Below are positions 30,444 through 42,533 of a stretch of 64,000 bases of DNA, piece after piece. Origin of the DNA: Pyrenochaeta sp. MPI-SDFR-AT-0127 (taxonomy: Eukaryota; Ascomycota; Dothideomycetes; Pleosporales; Cucurbitariaceae). How positions within the stretch are numbered: the stretch's first letter is position 1; every line of letters begins with the position of its first letter. The position numbers were made by a program, and so were the translations under genes. The notes below the pieces were generated by a model. The model saw nothing but the letters and a program-made list of their open reading frames with translations. It did no database searches and was not told where the DNA came from. The stretch lies in NCBI GenBank assembly GCA_020747015.1, contig JAGTJM010000021.1:62001-126000 (forward strand), written 5' to 3'.

Positions 30444-31903
30444 CTAGTTATTCGGAAAGCCCTCGCGCATATTCTGGTACTTTGATGCGGGGAAGCTGAG
30501 GACGTTTGGGCTCTGGTCGAGAGCCCCAATGCCACCGACATTATTGACAAACTGTAACATAGATTGTTAGGAATGTTTTGGCTCATGTTTGGGGAAAGGA
30601 GGGAACTATGGCTTACAGTTGTAATTAGGCTTTCAGCTCCGTCCTTGTCGGCAGAGCTCTCCCACCACATCCCGCCGCCGAGACCTTGCTCGCGGATGAA
30701 CTGTGTCTTCTTGGCGACAACCTCGGGCGTGTCATAGCTGACCATAAACCGCTGGCCAGCGTCGTAGCTATAGCTAGCAGTGACACTCGAGTCTGTGATG
30801 ACGGTCGCGCCAGCTTGTGGGAGGACCTTGTAGTCGTACACACCTGCCTCCCACGTACCCTGGCCAACACCGGAGAATGGCTTACCGGGACCATCGGTGT
30901 TGGAGAATGAGCGACCGTACAATGGCATGCCTAGAACAATTTTGTTTGCAGGTACGCCGGCGGCAATGTAGTCACGGAGCGCTTGTGCAGTGTTGAACGG
31001 CGTGCTAGCGGGGTTGCTAGTCGAATGCTGCCAGTTGGCGAGGTGGCCGGCATTGGCGTCCCAAGAACCGGAATAGTCGTATGCCATAAGGTTCCAGAAG
31101 TCAAGATACCGGTCCATGGCACCGAGCTTCATCTTGTTGTAGTTGACGGGGCCAGCGGGGGAGGCGACAGTCAAAAGAAGGTGCTGGCCATTGGCGTAGC
31201 GAGCCGAGTATTCATCAAGAGCTCGACGAGTTTCGGCCAGGAGGAGCACCATGTCGTTGGCTTGTGCTTCATTTTGGGGATACTCCCAATCCACGTCAAG
31301 GCCTGTGATGATGTTAAGCTGTTGTTGTAGGAGTAAAACAGAATTTAAACAACATACCATCGAATCCAAGGTTGGCGAGGATCTCAACGGCGCTGCTTGC
31401 GAACTTCGCCCTGCCCTGGGCCGTTGATGCAGGCTGTGGGAAGTTTGCCGAATAAGTCCATCCACCAATTGAGAGCAGAACCTTCAATTTACGGTTGCGC
31501 TTCTTGAGAAGAAATAGCTGCTTCGCGCAGCCATAGACGTTGGTGCCAACATCGTTCCATGAGTCGGTGGGATAGTGCTTATCGGTATCGGACCAGGTAT
31601 CTGAAAGATAGACCTCACCAGAGTCTGGTCGCACATTGGCGAAAGCATAGAGCACATGGGTCAACTCTTCAGCTGGAAGATCCTGAGGATTGAAATTGCG
31701 CCCGTAGATTGCCTACACCAAGATTAGTATTGATGTAAAAGTCATGTCGCAAGTGTACGAACCCAGTTGACAAAATAGGCTACATTCTTGTAACCAGCAG
31801 CTGCGGAAGAGGCCATATCGTTGGCAGTTTGGGGTATTGCAACGGCGTTGGTAAGTGTAGAAAGAGAAAGCAAGTATGCAGCTCCAAGGTTCGCGATTCG
31901 CAT
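30444..31903 (-). CDS. secreted GH18 endochitinase
   Basis: A family 18 chitinase resembling fungal 42-kDa endochitinases. Exons are 31903-31763, 31712-31358, 31302-30617 and 30551-30444, giving 429 aa. The signal peptide is MRIANLGAAYLLSLSTLTNA. The substrate-side motif KVLLSIGGWTYS and the catalytic DxxDxDxE (spliced across an exon junction as FDGLDVDWEYP) are intact; the final Glu is the proton donor. YDYSGSWD and GLGGGMWWESSADKDG are conserved barrel motifs. The last exon (FVNNVGGIGALDQSPNV) was placed with a CCTAACAA branch point. The role is likely cell-wall turnover or attack on other fungi or insects; no chitin-binding module is seen. Confidence 0.93.
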
Positions 31904-34426
31904 CTTATGATGTAGTTGTGGCGTTGGGCTGTGCTGTCCTACGTGGCTGTGGCGTGCGCTAGTATGCAGGTACAACGCGGCTTCGGTTGAGGCCGAAGTG
32001 GAGGCGCAGCTTGTGGAGGATGATCGTCGAGTTTGAAAATGTGGCAATGATGAGAATAATATATGTTCACAGGAAGTGGAAGCAGCAAGACGAGCTAGTC
32101 TTCAGCAGCGACATGAAAGACAAAGCCGAAAGGACTCAACCGGCCACGCGACAGCAAGGAGCAACCGTGGAATGCAACGAGGTTCACCCAAAAGGAATGT
32201 GACAGTGAGAGAAGAGAACAAAAGGAGAGGAAGATAGCAGATCTACTGGCTCAAGGGCACATATCAGCGCCCACGCGCCTACCACCAGTGCCATATAGCG
32301 AGTGAACTTGAGCGCTGCTGCGCCGCGTGAGATATCGACAAGACATCTTAGTTCCTGTGCCGCAAATGCGTGCACACTCGCGAGCATGATGGACAGGGTT
32401 GTAGGCGGGTGCGATGAGGAAGCGGTCGGTTAAAAGACCTATGTCCGAGAAGCGAGCCAGTCGGAGATCAGAAGTCTTGCAATGTAGAGCCAAGTAGATA
32501 GACCCAAGAAGTGTCCTTCCTAGATGCCCATCGCTCGGGAGCAGCTAATATTACTCAACTGTTGGATCCAATACCAGCCTATCTGCCCAGCGGCAATTCG
32601 GGAGCGCATAACCTTGAACTTTCAACCCGAAACGTTGACAGGTGGATTTGGAGGCAAGAGTGCGAGTATCGACATAATTGATGAAGATTCATTCAATCTT
32701 TGAACGATCCATGTTATTCTGTATATCGCAGACAGTACTAACCCCCGGGGATATCCGTACTGTGTCTGGATGTGTAGTCTTGGAGTACGACTGACTCGGC
32801 AGGCGCAGTAACGCCAGACGGTGATCATGCCAAAGTGGACTTCAACAACAACTGTAACGTATGCGCATTTAGTCTGCTTCGCGCGTAGGGTCACACGATG
32901 GCAAATTTGCTTGTGCTAGGCAAACGAATGAAAACACGAGTTCTGCTGGTGTCGATAAGGGAAAGGAGAAGCGCTTGAAGAATGAACATAGAAATACAAC
33001 CCAAGCCGGGGTGCGAAATTTGAGATTTGTGTCACAGGGGAACCGAAAGACCAACGCCAGTAGCTGGGCGGGTAAGGCAGTTCTCATCCTTGCGAGTGTG
33101 GGGCCACATGAGCATGCCTCCAGAGCGCGTGGAGCCGTCAAGCCGTACGACCATCTGATCACCTAAGCGTCCCGTTGCATATGCCGAGCAAATGCAACAA
33201 ACGACCTCGATAAACGAAAGGGAAATGAAGCGTAACGCTATGAAAAGAGATGAATTGGTCGACCGGCGAGGGTTCCAGATGCTCGGGAACAGAAAAGGAG
33301 CTGCCACGACCACTAGCCGTATTTAGCCGCGAATGTAGACCCGCGATGGGTGAAACGCTCAATCAGGAAGGACGTGAAGAAAGTAGAGAATAATGACGTT
33401 CCATGGACAAGTAACTTTGCGCATCGAGCGAATGCAATCATTGCACACGTAAGAGATGCCACATTCTCATGGGAGAATGATCCTCGAGGCCAGGAGGTGA
33501 CGAGCCAGGTAGGTGGGCACGCGATGCCTGGTCGTTCAGGCCATGGGCATCTGCAGATAGCACCCTGCTAACGGTAACACGCGGCCAAAAGCGTACTTAT
33601 ATGACTCTGCGTCAGGTTGTTACCAGGTCGAAGTAGCCTTGTCACGGAATGGTGCGCGGGTTTCCCTGCGTCTGCCAAAGACAACAGTCTGAGCCGAAGC
33701 AGGCCTTGAAGTCGAGGTACGAGGGATGAAAGCAGTCTGTAGTAAGACTTCGGGGAATTTTAGTGTTTTCTAGAGACTGTTAGTGTGTGAAGAATGAAGA
33801 ATGAAGGATGAAGGATGAGGGTTCAGAAGTTCGAGGAAGAATGTTCGTAGCACGCTCGGGTCTGTGCGCGACCAACCCTCTTGTACTTCGCTGTGCAATC
33901 TTACCCCCACAGGTAACACAGGTACTCAACTGTACGCAGGACAATGTACCTCTACATAAGTGTGTGGAGAGGCAAATGCTCTTCAAAGAATATATTTACA
34001 TTCTGATGAACCCAGAGCTCACGTCGGTCGAGACTATATTCTTGACTCGACTCTATGACTTCCGGACGTCCGGAAATTGCAGAGCTAAAGCACAATCAGA
34101 TACTTATCACAGTGCACATCTTCGCTCTATGGAAAGGAGTTTACTGCGCTAGTGACATGAAGAGTGAAGCTAGGGATTCTTCATCCTGTCTAAAGAGGAG
34201 TTCTGAGCTTCTCAACTATCAGGAAGGTGGTAGTAAGTCATGATTATTTGACGATCAAAGGCTGTCAAGCACGCTGCTACAAACGGCAGCCAGAACCCAT
34301 ATTTCGTGGGTACATAAGACCTTGATGCAGCTAAAGGTTTGTGCGGCCGGTACATCTCCAGCAAGTCATACCGTCAATAAGCTCAGCACCCGAACAGCCA
34401 AACTTCCCAGGCCTGTTGCTCTACTG
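31904..34426. other. 2.5-kb stretch without a supportable gene
   Basis: Short open frames on both strands (for example 32,869-33,162 minus and 33,808-34,152 plus) have no recognisable motifs or splice continuity. A short GAATGAAGGATGA-type simple repeat lies at about 33,790-33,820. Nothing else stands out. Confidence 0.5.
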
Positions 34427-36400
34427 TTAGCCTGACTCGACGTCTAATTTTCCGCCTCCAAGTTTGTCCAATGCAAGTTTTGCGGTATCAAACAACCCAG
34501 CCGCTTTCAGCAACTCACTGTCCACCATCGCTCCCGCAAATTCGACCTTTGGGCCTTCTTTCTGCGGCTTCCAATTCTCGCGCTTATCCTGCGCCTCGCC
34601 AGCTTTGAGACCACCGCTAGCAAGCATTTTCTTTTCCAGGTCTTCAATCTCAGCTTCTTGATGCTCAATCCTTCGCACTAGCTTCTCACGGCCTTTCTCT
34701 AGCACTTGTACGTTTGCGGGGCAGGCACCGAGCGCGATGCGCATCTCACTTAGTTTCTCACGCGCCTCAGCGAGCTCGACTTGTTCTGACGTCGTCTCTG
34801 GTGCGGGGATTGAACAGTTTTCAGCAGCCTCATCTGCAGAAAGAAGAAGCGGGTTGTCTAGTGTTGGTTGAGGAGTCTCCGTGTGAATCTTGATGTTAGG
34901 ATTACGGAAATGTTCCGGGTCCTGTGCAATTTCTTCAAAGAAAGAGAGAATAGCACGTTGAACAGTTGGGCTAGTGAAAATGCATTCTCCGACGACGGCA
35001 TTACCGCCAGCATATGTTGGACAGATTACAGCCTGACCAGTTGGCCATTCAGTGGACGTATCTGCAAGCGCTGATGCCGGAATTTCCTTCCCTTGCGTTT
35101 TGACTGTGAGTGCAAGGCTCTGCAGTGTGTTCGTAACTTGAGACTGACCACTAGGCTTGGAAATCTCCTCAGTCCAGCAGATATGCTTCGTCGCCTTTGC
35201 GGTTGAAGTCACTCCTTGGTGGGTGTCGTCTTTAACATTTTTGCTGTAGTGCTCTGGTAAATCGGTGCAATGTAGAGGGTTGAAATCGAAGTCCGAGCAT
35301 TTCCACTGACGGGCCCGTTGATGAAGGAAGGCTCGAAGATCGACATTCTTGATCTGCGAAGCATCGACGAGAGAATGTATGAGCGCCATACCGGTGATAC
35401 GCGAACCATATTTCTCAACTACCTGTTGTAAGCTACTAGTCATGCATCATGGGCAAGATGACGATCTAAAACGTACAGTTATCAGTGAGTAGATCCAACA
35501 TGTTTTCTGTACCGTTCTCAATTGCGACAATATAGATTTCTGCATTAGACGCCACACGGTCCGGGTTGCACAAGATATTGTCGAAGACACTTTTGATATG
35601 GTCCTTTGGGTTTCGATGACCCTCGACACGGTTCTCATCGTCGTGGATTTGGATCATATCGTGCACCACAGACTTGCGCGCCATCGCGGACCAGCTTCGC
35701 AATGTCATAGCTTGATTGTACTTGTGGGAGTAGAGCAACTGGCCGGTATTCAGCACAACCAAAGCAGGGATATCGTTGTCGCTCTCGACTCCTTGGCCGT
35801 CCTCAAAAATATCGTTGTACTTTGCGGCAGCATCGTCGGTACCTGAGCGTTTGATGATCTCCTTTACAAAGTTTACCACAGACCCTCCGTTGATACCAAG
35901 CTCACGCTGCAGCTGTCCATACGCAAGGATGCCCAAATCTTGGAAAGAGTCGTTGATGAGCACGATGACTCGTTTGCGTGTCTTGAGAATCTCAGGCGGA
36001 GACGTAAGGATTGGGATATGCGGTCCGATGGGTTTCTTGGTTGAGAAGCTCGGAAGATAGAAGCGAGTGACTCCAAGGGCAGTCAGGCGCTTTTCTGCTT
36101 CCTCGCGCTGACAAACTGCTTGAGAATTAGTCGTCATCCGAAACGATGTGATAGCTCTCTACCTCGCATTGCTTCTTGCCGCACCTCATTGACTCGGTCA
36201 TTGTTGGTGGAACGGAAGATGTACGGCTCCTCGGGGGCCTCGATCATGCGAATCTGGCCAACTTTATTTATGAAGAAGCTGAGACTGTTAATACAACCAT
36301 GTGGGGACTGCAATAAAAGATGAATGGCTCACCCGAGTGCGTTGAGGTCCGCTGCAAAGGACGGGTCTGGCTCAAGAGTGTTCTCTATACGTCGGAACAT
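34427..36400 (-). CDS. Arb2-domain protein
   Basis: Arb2-like protein (alpha/beta-hydrolase-like fold, related to the Arb2 siRNA-chaperone subunit and the C-terminal part of HDA1-type deacetylases). Exons are 36400-36333, 36278-36163, 36115-35473 and 35432-34427, giving 610 aa. The N terminus reads MFRRIENTLEPDPSFAADL and the core has KRVIVLINDSFQDLGILAYG and IYIVAIENGTENMLDLL, then KYGSRITGMALIHSLVD and LRAFLHQRARQWK. The C-terminal third has a coiled coil (EKGREKLVRRIEHQEAEIED). The last intron has a weak GTTTTA donor and two in-frame acceptors three bases apart, so the junction may vary by one residue. Role in heterochromatin or small-RNA silencing is inferred from the family. Confidence 0.8.
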
Positions 36401-36793
36401 GGCGACCAAATCTGAATTGTGAGATTTCAGGATTCTTTGACCGTGTCTGATAATGCTCTGCAATACTCAACCGGACACTCACTTACACTCGTATTTCGTG
36501 TGTCGAAGCTGTCGGTTACGTGGTTAAACAGACGGGAGGAAAAGTCGATACCGTCGGCTCTCACTGAGAGGGCAGTATTTATTCACGTGTTTGCTGGCCG
36601 AGCGTTTGTACCTGCTGCAAGCGGTGAGAGCAAACCAGGAAGGAAAGAACACTCTTTGCGAAAACACCAAGTCTATGATCAATGGTAATATTGTCATATT
36701 TTCACATGTACAGTCGTGCATACGCCGCCCAATGCAAGGTAGTCGCCTTGTAGTATACATATAATTCACATGGCCCTCGGCCAACTTGTTCCA
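36401..36793. other. intergenic between Arb2-domain and uS14m genes
   Basis: Short tandem spacing of two minus-strand genes. No gene is seen. Confidence 0.5.
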
Positions 36794-37251
36794 TCACCAG
36801 CTTGCCTTCTTCACTCCCGGTAGGTTTCCAGCAAGTGCGTTGACTCGGAATTGGTACTGCAATATTGTTAGCTTCTATGTTTCCCCTTGAATAGCAATGT
36901 CATACTCTTCCCATCCTGAAATCGCTAAAGATACCACGTCCTTTCCCTCCCATTATACATCTGTTCTTGATTTGTGTGAACCGCGTGTAGCAGTGCATCT
37001 GAGAGAGCTGGAGCTGGGCTTGTGCGCGGACTCTTTGGGGTAGAGTGGTATTTCGGATGATGTATCGGAGAGCTTGTCTATATGCACATACGAGATTAGT
37101 CTAGCTCTGTCCTCTGATTGACGACGAAGGGTCGAGGCGCATACCGTTCTGGTTCGTTCTCAGAGAACACCTTTCGCTTTGTGTGGTCACGAATATTGCG
37201 AATCTTCGAAAAGCACCCAATGTCGAGCTTTGCGGCACGGAATTGAGACAT
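36794..37251 (-). CDS. MRP2: mitochondrial small-subunit ribosomal protein uS14m
   Basis: A component of the mitochondrial small ribosomal subunit. Exons are 37251-37145, 37077-36906 and 36856-36794, giving 113 aa, the normal size. The N terminus is MSQFRAAKLDIGCFSKIRNI. The C-terminal S14 signature is CIMGGKGRGIFSDFRMGRY followed by QFRVNALAGNLPGVKKASW. The gene is easily missed because all exons are short. It is divergent from the UFL1-like gene with about 330 bp between starts. Confidence 0.92.
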
Positions 37252-37579
37252 GATGGCGACGGGTAGGGGTCTTTTGGCGATGCTAGGAAAGAAGTTGAAG
37301 CATTGGTGTTTCGGTGCCAAGCATCATCGATTCTGCCGCACAGAACCGCCCTCGCATCTCTCCAATCAGGACAAGACTGCCATTTCACTTAACACTATTG
37401 TTAAGAATCTCTCACGGTTCACAGAAATACCAAATGATGATGGCGGAAGCCTTCAAGACACATTTCACTCCTTCCAGACCCTATCGTTAATTATACTACA
37501 GCGACGCCAAATTTTGTTTCGTGAACACGCCACTACTTTTCCTCCCACCCTCATCGACCACAGGGTGTAAACCTCCAGT

Positions 37580-39584
37580 ATGTTCTCTAGAGAAGATGTA
37601 AGAGAAATATTTCGACTCTTCCCTCCGTCTGGAAAGATGTCGGCTTCGATTCCCTCATTGGTTCTCTCTGCGGATGGGCAAGGTTTCATAGCCTTGCCAC
37701 AACTCGAAGCAAGATTCAAAGGTTGCGTGACTAATGGTGTGTGAGGCCCAAATCGATCCAGATGCAGTGCTAACGAATGCAGATACACAACGTATTCCAT
37801 TAGCCTCCATTTCCCGTGACCTGGATGTAGATGAAGATGTTGTGCTTCGGCTTGCTCACTCTCCTGACACATCTATCGCCTTAGTGAGCGCAGACGGCAG
37901 GAGCATAGTTACGGCCTCAGAGCGAGAGGCCTTGCAGAAGAAATTTACCAGCCTCATCTCGAAAGAGGTAGTGTCCAATTTGGAGTTTCGCAAGCAGAAC
38001 GACATCGACTTAGAGAGCTTGAACATTCTGTTTCACGGATTTGATGGCCAGCTTATTACTTTGGAAGACCATGTGTACAGCAGAACTTATGAGAATGACC
38101 TCTCAAATGCTGTTTCAACATTACTTAAGCGATCACTCGAGGAAGTGCAATCCGTGCACATCGTCCCGAATGAAACACTAGGCTCTCCGCCACTGTGGTT
38201 CATCAACCGTATCCTGAAGCAGATTATCGAATCACAGAATCTGGTCGACAAATTCCATGTCCAAGAAGAAACCGATGGCATACATTGCACACCTAAGCAA
38301 CTAACAGAAGGCAAGAGAGACGCCGTGGTGGGCGATTTGCAATCTGGAGCCCTTGCATACATCAACCTCCAAACGTTCTGCCAGGATTTTCCGGAGCTGT
38401 TTGCGACTTTCGAAGACGCTCACCGATATTTCGAGATTCTATCAGATGTCGAAATGATGGACTTAATTGCAGTATCTCGCGTACGAGTATCAAGTGTTGA
38501 GAAGGAATGTGTCCAGATACTAAGGCAGAGTGGCGTCGTGAATCTTTCGGTGAGTCGATGTCAATCATTACACGCCTACATATTTAACGAGGATCTACAG
38601 GAACACCTTGTCATGAACTTCCCGGACAGTCTGCTGGACCATTTAGCACAGAAATTTGAGCAAGCCATTATTCTTGCTTTTGAACAGTCGTCAGAGCCCA
38701 AGCCCTTCCGAGTTGGGAGCTTCTTGCTCACGGAGGCATACCGCAAACAAGAACAAGCCGTACTTCTCGAGTATGCCAAGGTCGACGCTGCGTCCCAATG
38801 GGAACAACTAAAAGAGAACCCTGAAAAGGACATCAAGTTCAGCCTTTCCAACATCGCTGGGTCGGTTGGTAGCCAGGAATCAGTCCTCAATGATTTGATC
38901 AAGGAGAAAACGGTAGAAAAGGCACTTGATGAGCAGTTCTGGGCTTCGGTGTCGGAGCATGAGACTCAAAATGAGGCTGATTTCTCGATATTCTGGCTAG
39001 AACGTGTCATCTCACGATGTCATATCTACAACGAGGGGCTGAGCGCAGTTGAAGACCAGAAGCTACGTGACCAACTCGCCGAGCTTTTTGCTACCTACGC
39101 TCAAAAGGAGCTCCTGCTAGACTCTGTTTTGAGGGCGCGATCGCAAGGTCTTGCTCTGAGTCGCAAAACGCGCAAGAACATTCAAAAACTTGAGACGAAG
39201 TTATCAACTGATACTAAGGATGTATCTGTTATTATGACGACTTTGGACCGGTTCAACAAGAAGCAATCCATCGAGGTTCCGGCGGCTTCGTCGCTACAAC
39301 AAGCAAAGGAGGTCATGATACAAGATATGAAACGACGAATGCAAAAGCAGAAAAAGTCTGACGGGCCAGTGTTGTTTCTCACACTAGTTGTCTTGCTCTT
39401 TGCAAGGCACTACCCCGGAGTGGTGTATGCCACGGGGAAGTTTGCGCCAAAACTACTGAAGCAGCTCAAATCTGTTTTGGAAACCGGCCAATATGAGCAG
39501 TTAGAGAGGTGGAAGGAAGCTGCTAAAACCAGCACGTTGAGCGCTGAGGATAGAGAGGAGATGAAGCAGATGGCGGAAGCATGA
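37580..39584 (+). CDS. UFL1-like winged-helix repeat protein (tentative)
   Basis: Exons are 37580-37721 and 37783-39584, giving 647 aa; the intron has a clean GCTAACG branch point. The protein is acidic and mostly helical. The N-terminal half looks like consecutive winged-helix units (RIPLASISRDLDVDEDVVLR; QGFIALPQLEARFK). The layout resembles UFL1, the E3-like ligase for the ubiquitin-like modifier UFM1. A basic coil (MIQDMKRRMQKQKKS) and a hydrophobic C-terminal segment (VLFLTLVVLLFARHYPGVVY) follow, then a helix ending in EQLERWKEAAKTS. No zinc or enzymatic motif is seen. The UFL1 call rests on pattern similarity from memory and could be wrong; an uncharacterised helical scaffold is the alternative. 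Confidence 0.55.
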
Positions 39585-40823
39585 GTATCTCTTGGCACAG
39601 TTCATGTACATAGTCAGTTGCGGACAACGCATTCCAGCCCGACCAGAGGCAAATCGATTCCTGGCCTTCTCGCGAACAGATCATCACTTCATCGACGAAT
39701 TTGAATCAAAGTTTACACTATTATTCCGCTGCAGTCGCCACAAAGTGAATGGTAGACATCGGGGGCGGACACCAGCCAATCAGCAGTGAGCATTAGGCAA
39801 TGGCGGTTATCCTCGGTGTGGTAAGGCGTGGGGTTAGTTCTTTCGTTGAGATGCGAACAACACCCCCCGCAAGATCCGCCACTTTTGCGACAGCGACAAC
39901 CTTTCTACGAGCCCATCGAGTTTGGAGGGACAACAGCACCAGCCTCCATGATGTGATTTGAGGAGGAATTCCGGTCGACACCGGTCAAAGTCGTGTAAAA
40001 AAGATTAAACCATCACGCTCTACCCCGCTTGGGTGCACAGTTCTGCACAGATGGACGGCAGACCCGTTCGGGAGCCTGGACAAGAGTAGACGACCTACTA
40101 TATACATTTTATTTCGAATCCTACGCTAAGCAGTCAATCACAGGGAGCCTCTGAGAGCAAAAACTTTGCAGCGAGGCGCCGGGGGCGACCGCCCGACATT
40201 ATTTTCGCCGACGAGCCGAGGCCGACTGCCCCGACTCTTTTCAACACCAGCTGGGCAAAACACCAAGAGATGGGACGAGATGCGACAACACACATGTAGT
40301 TGATAGCTGCCATGGTTGATCGCTTCTTGACGTGTGTTGCAGTCACAAGTGGCTATTAAAAATTCGCAGACTGGACGACATCGGCGAGATACTCGGATGA
40401 CGCTGATGACAAAATGCATACCCAAGGCAGCAGACACAACCCACACAACAGCCCCCGGATGCAGAGCATAGACTCTACTATGGTAGAAGGCCTCTTCGCC
40501 GTCGCCGCCTGATTGGCGCCGCAGCCTTACATAAGGAGCGAACGAAGACTTTCTGCTGCCCCAGGTACTAGCGCGAATTGCGTGATCGCACGTCTTCTCC
40601 CCCAGACATGGCACCTTGCGGAGGTGGGTTACAAAGCCAATCCGATGGCGGAGCTCAATATATACTCGAGACTGTGTTCGTCTTCTCTGTGTCTACATCT
40701 CCAGAACGGCGCAGTCGATAATAGTATTTTTCTTTTGGACGTCCTTTGTCGGGCCAATACGCCTCTATCCATCTTTCAACACCCTGTCTCTGCACGTGCC
40801 ACAACGACCACACTCCGTGAGCC
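39585..40823. other. intergenic, no gene seen
   Basis: About 1.24 kb between the UFL1-like gene and PAPS reductase. The right part presumably holds the sulfur-regulated promoter; a TATATAC lies near 40,660. Minus-strand open frames here lack features. Confidence 0.5.
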
Positions 40824-41781
40824 ATGTCGTCGCCACTGTTCGATAATGAGTCGTATGCTCAGTCTGCCCTCCGCGACGAATCCGGCTATGTCTCAGCCGC
40901 CTCGAGCGAGGCAAGCTTGACTGAGGTCTACTTCAGCAAGCCTCACTTGAAATTCATCAATGCTCAGCTGCAGAAACTCGAGCCGCAGGGTGAGTGATGG
41001 CTGTTCGCTTTGCTCCAGTTTCCATCAACTGACGTAATCAGACATCCTTCGCTGGTGCATTACATCCTTGCCAGGCCTTTTCCAGACCACTGCCTTTGGT
41101 CTTACCGGTCTTGTTACCGTTGACATGCTGTCCAAGCTGGACGGACCATTGAAGCACAACATTGACTTGATTTTCCTCGACACACTGTACCACTTTGACG
41201 AAACTTATGCACTTGTCGACCGGGTACGGAGGCGGTATGGAACTCCAGTCCACGTCTACAAGCCAGCTGGTTGCGACAGCGCCAAAGACTTCACTGCAAA
41301 GCACGGCGACAAGCTGTGGGATACCAACGACGAACTCTACGACTACGTTGCCAAGGTCGAGCCAGCCGAGCGGGCCTACTCTGAACTCCAAGTCAAGGCT
41401 GTCCTGACGGGCCGACGACGCAGCCAAGGCGGCAAGCGGGGCGACTTGGACATCATCGAAGTCGATGAGGCTGGCATTATCAAGATCAACTCATTAGCCA
41501 ATTGGTCCTTTGCCCAAGTCAAGGCCTACGTTGATGAGCACAACGTACCTTACAACGACCTCCTGAACCAGGGCTACAAGAGTGTTGGCGACTGGCACTC
41601 GACTCAGCCTGTCGCTGCTGGAGAAGACGAGCGATCTGGACGCTGGAAGGGAAAGAACAAGTCGGAGTGCGGTATCCACAACCCCAAGTCACGATATGCT
41701 CAATTCCTTGCCGAGCAAGAGATGAAGCGACAGAACGATGACTTGAGCAGCGCTCTGCAAAAGGTTTCTTTGAATGCATAG
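40824..41781 (+). CDS. MET16: phosphoadenosine phosphosulfate (PAPS) reductase
   Basis: Reduces PAPS to sulfite with thioredoxin in sulfate assimilation. Exons are 40824-40989 and 41042-41781, giving 301 aa. Motifs along the PP-loop fold include TTAFGLTGLVTVDMLSKL, DLIFLDTLYHFDETY and, near the C terminus, the catalytic-cysteine motif SECGIHNPKSRY. It lies about 750 bp upstream of ATP sulfurylase on the same strand, so two enzymes of one pathway are neighbours. A poly-T tract follows the stop. Confidence 0.95.
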
Positions 41782-42533
41782 TGTTGTGTTTTTTGTTTTT
41801 TTTTTGCGTTTGTCGATTGTCAGCATTAAGCATTAGCATTGGCGTTTGAGATTTTTGGTACAGGACACAGCATGAGATTTGGAAAGGGAGCATTTCTCCA
41901 CGGAGGTCACCATTGATGATGTATATAACGGGGCCGAGATACCACCGATATACGAGTGACGCTCTCAAGACAAGATTCACAAATAAAATAAGAATCAAAA
42001 AGCAAACCAAGCCCCAAATGCCGTGACCGGTGGCTCGTCGTTGACTCGCTGCAGAATCCGACGAACCGAAGAAGATGTAATTGCAATGACTTGGTGCACT
42101 TGGCTCTTCCCACGTCGCGTCGTCGCCTGTCCAACGAACGTACGGAGAAGCCAGCCTCTGACAAACGCGTGCAATTGCGCAATCGCGTCCAAGGATTTGC
42201 CGACCCATACATCCCACCCGAGAGCACCCTAGTTCTGCAGAGGGAAAAATTCCATGAGCTTTATGGGGCAACAAAAAGAGAGTGACGGGACCCTAGTACG
42301 CGAGTAGGGCCTGGCCGTAGATAAAAACCTGTCGCGCCCGGTTGCGGCATCTATTCATTGTCTACGCGTCTCTCCATCTTCCTTGATACCATTCCGAGCA
42401 TTCCTTCCCCCAGGGACACAAACTTGTAGTCAACTACGCACAAAGGACTCGCAGCACCTCACACGAACGCACACGGGGGGACTATATTACTCAATCCAAT
42501 CTAATCTACAATCCCGCATCTCTTGCTGCAAGC
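41782..42533. other. intergenic and ATP sulfurylase promoter
   Basis: A T-rich run (about 41,790-41,805) follows the PAPS reductase stop. A pyrimidine-rich leader precedes the ATG at 42,534. No gene is seen. Confidence 0.5.

Noticed and set aside
32869..33571. Opposing open frames of 60-100 codons
   Set aside because: They overlap each other on both strands, lack motifs and have no splice partners.
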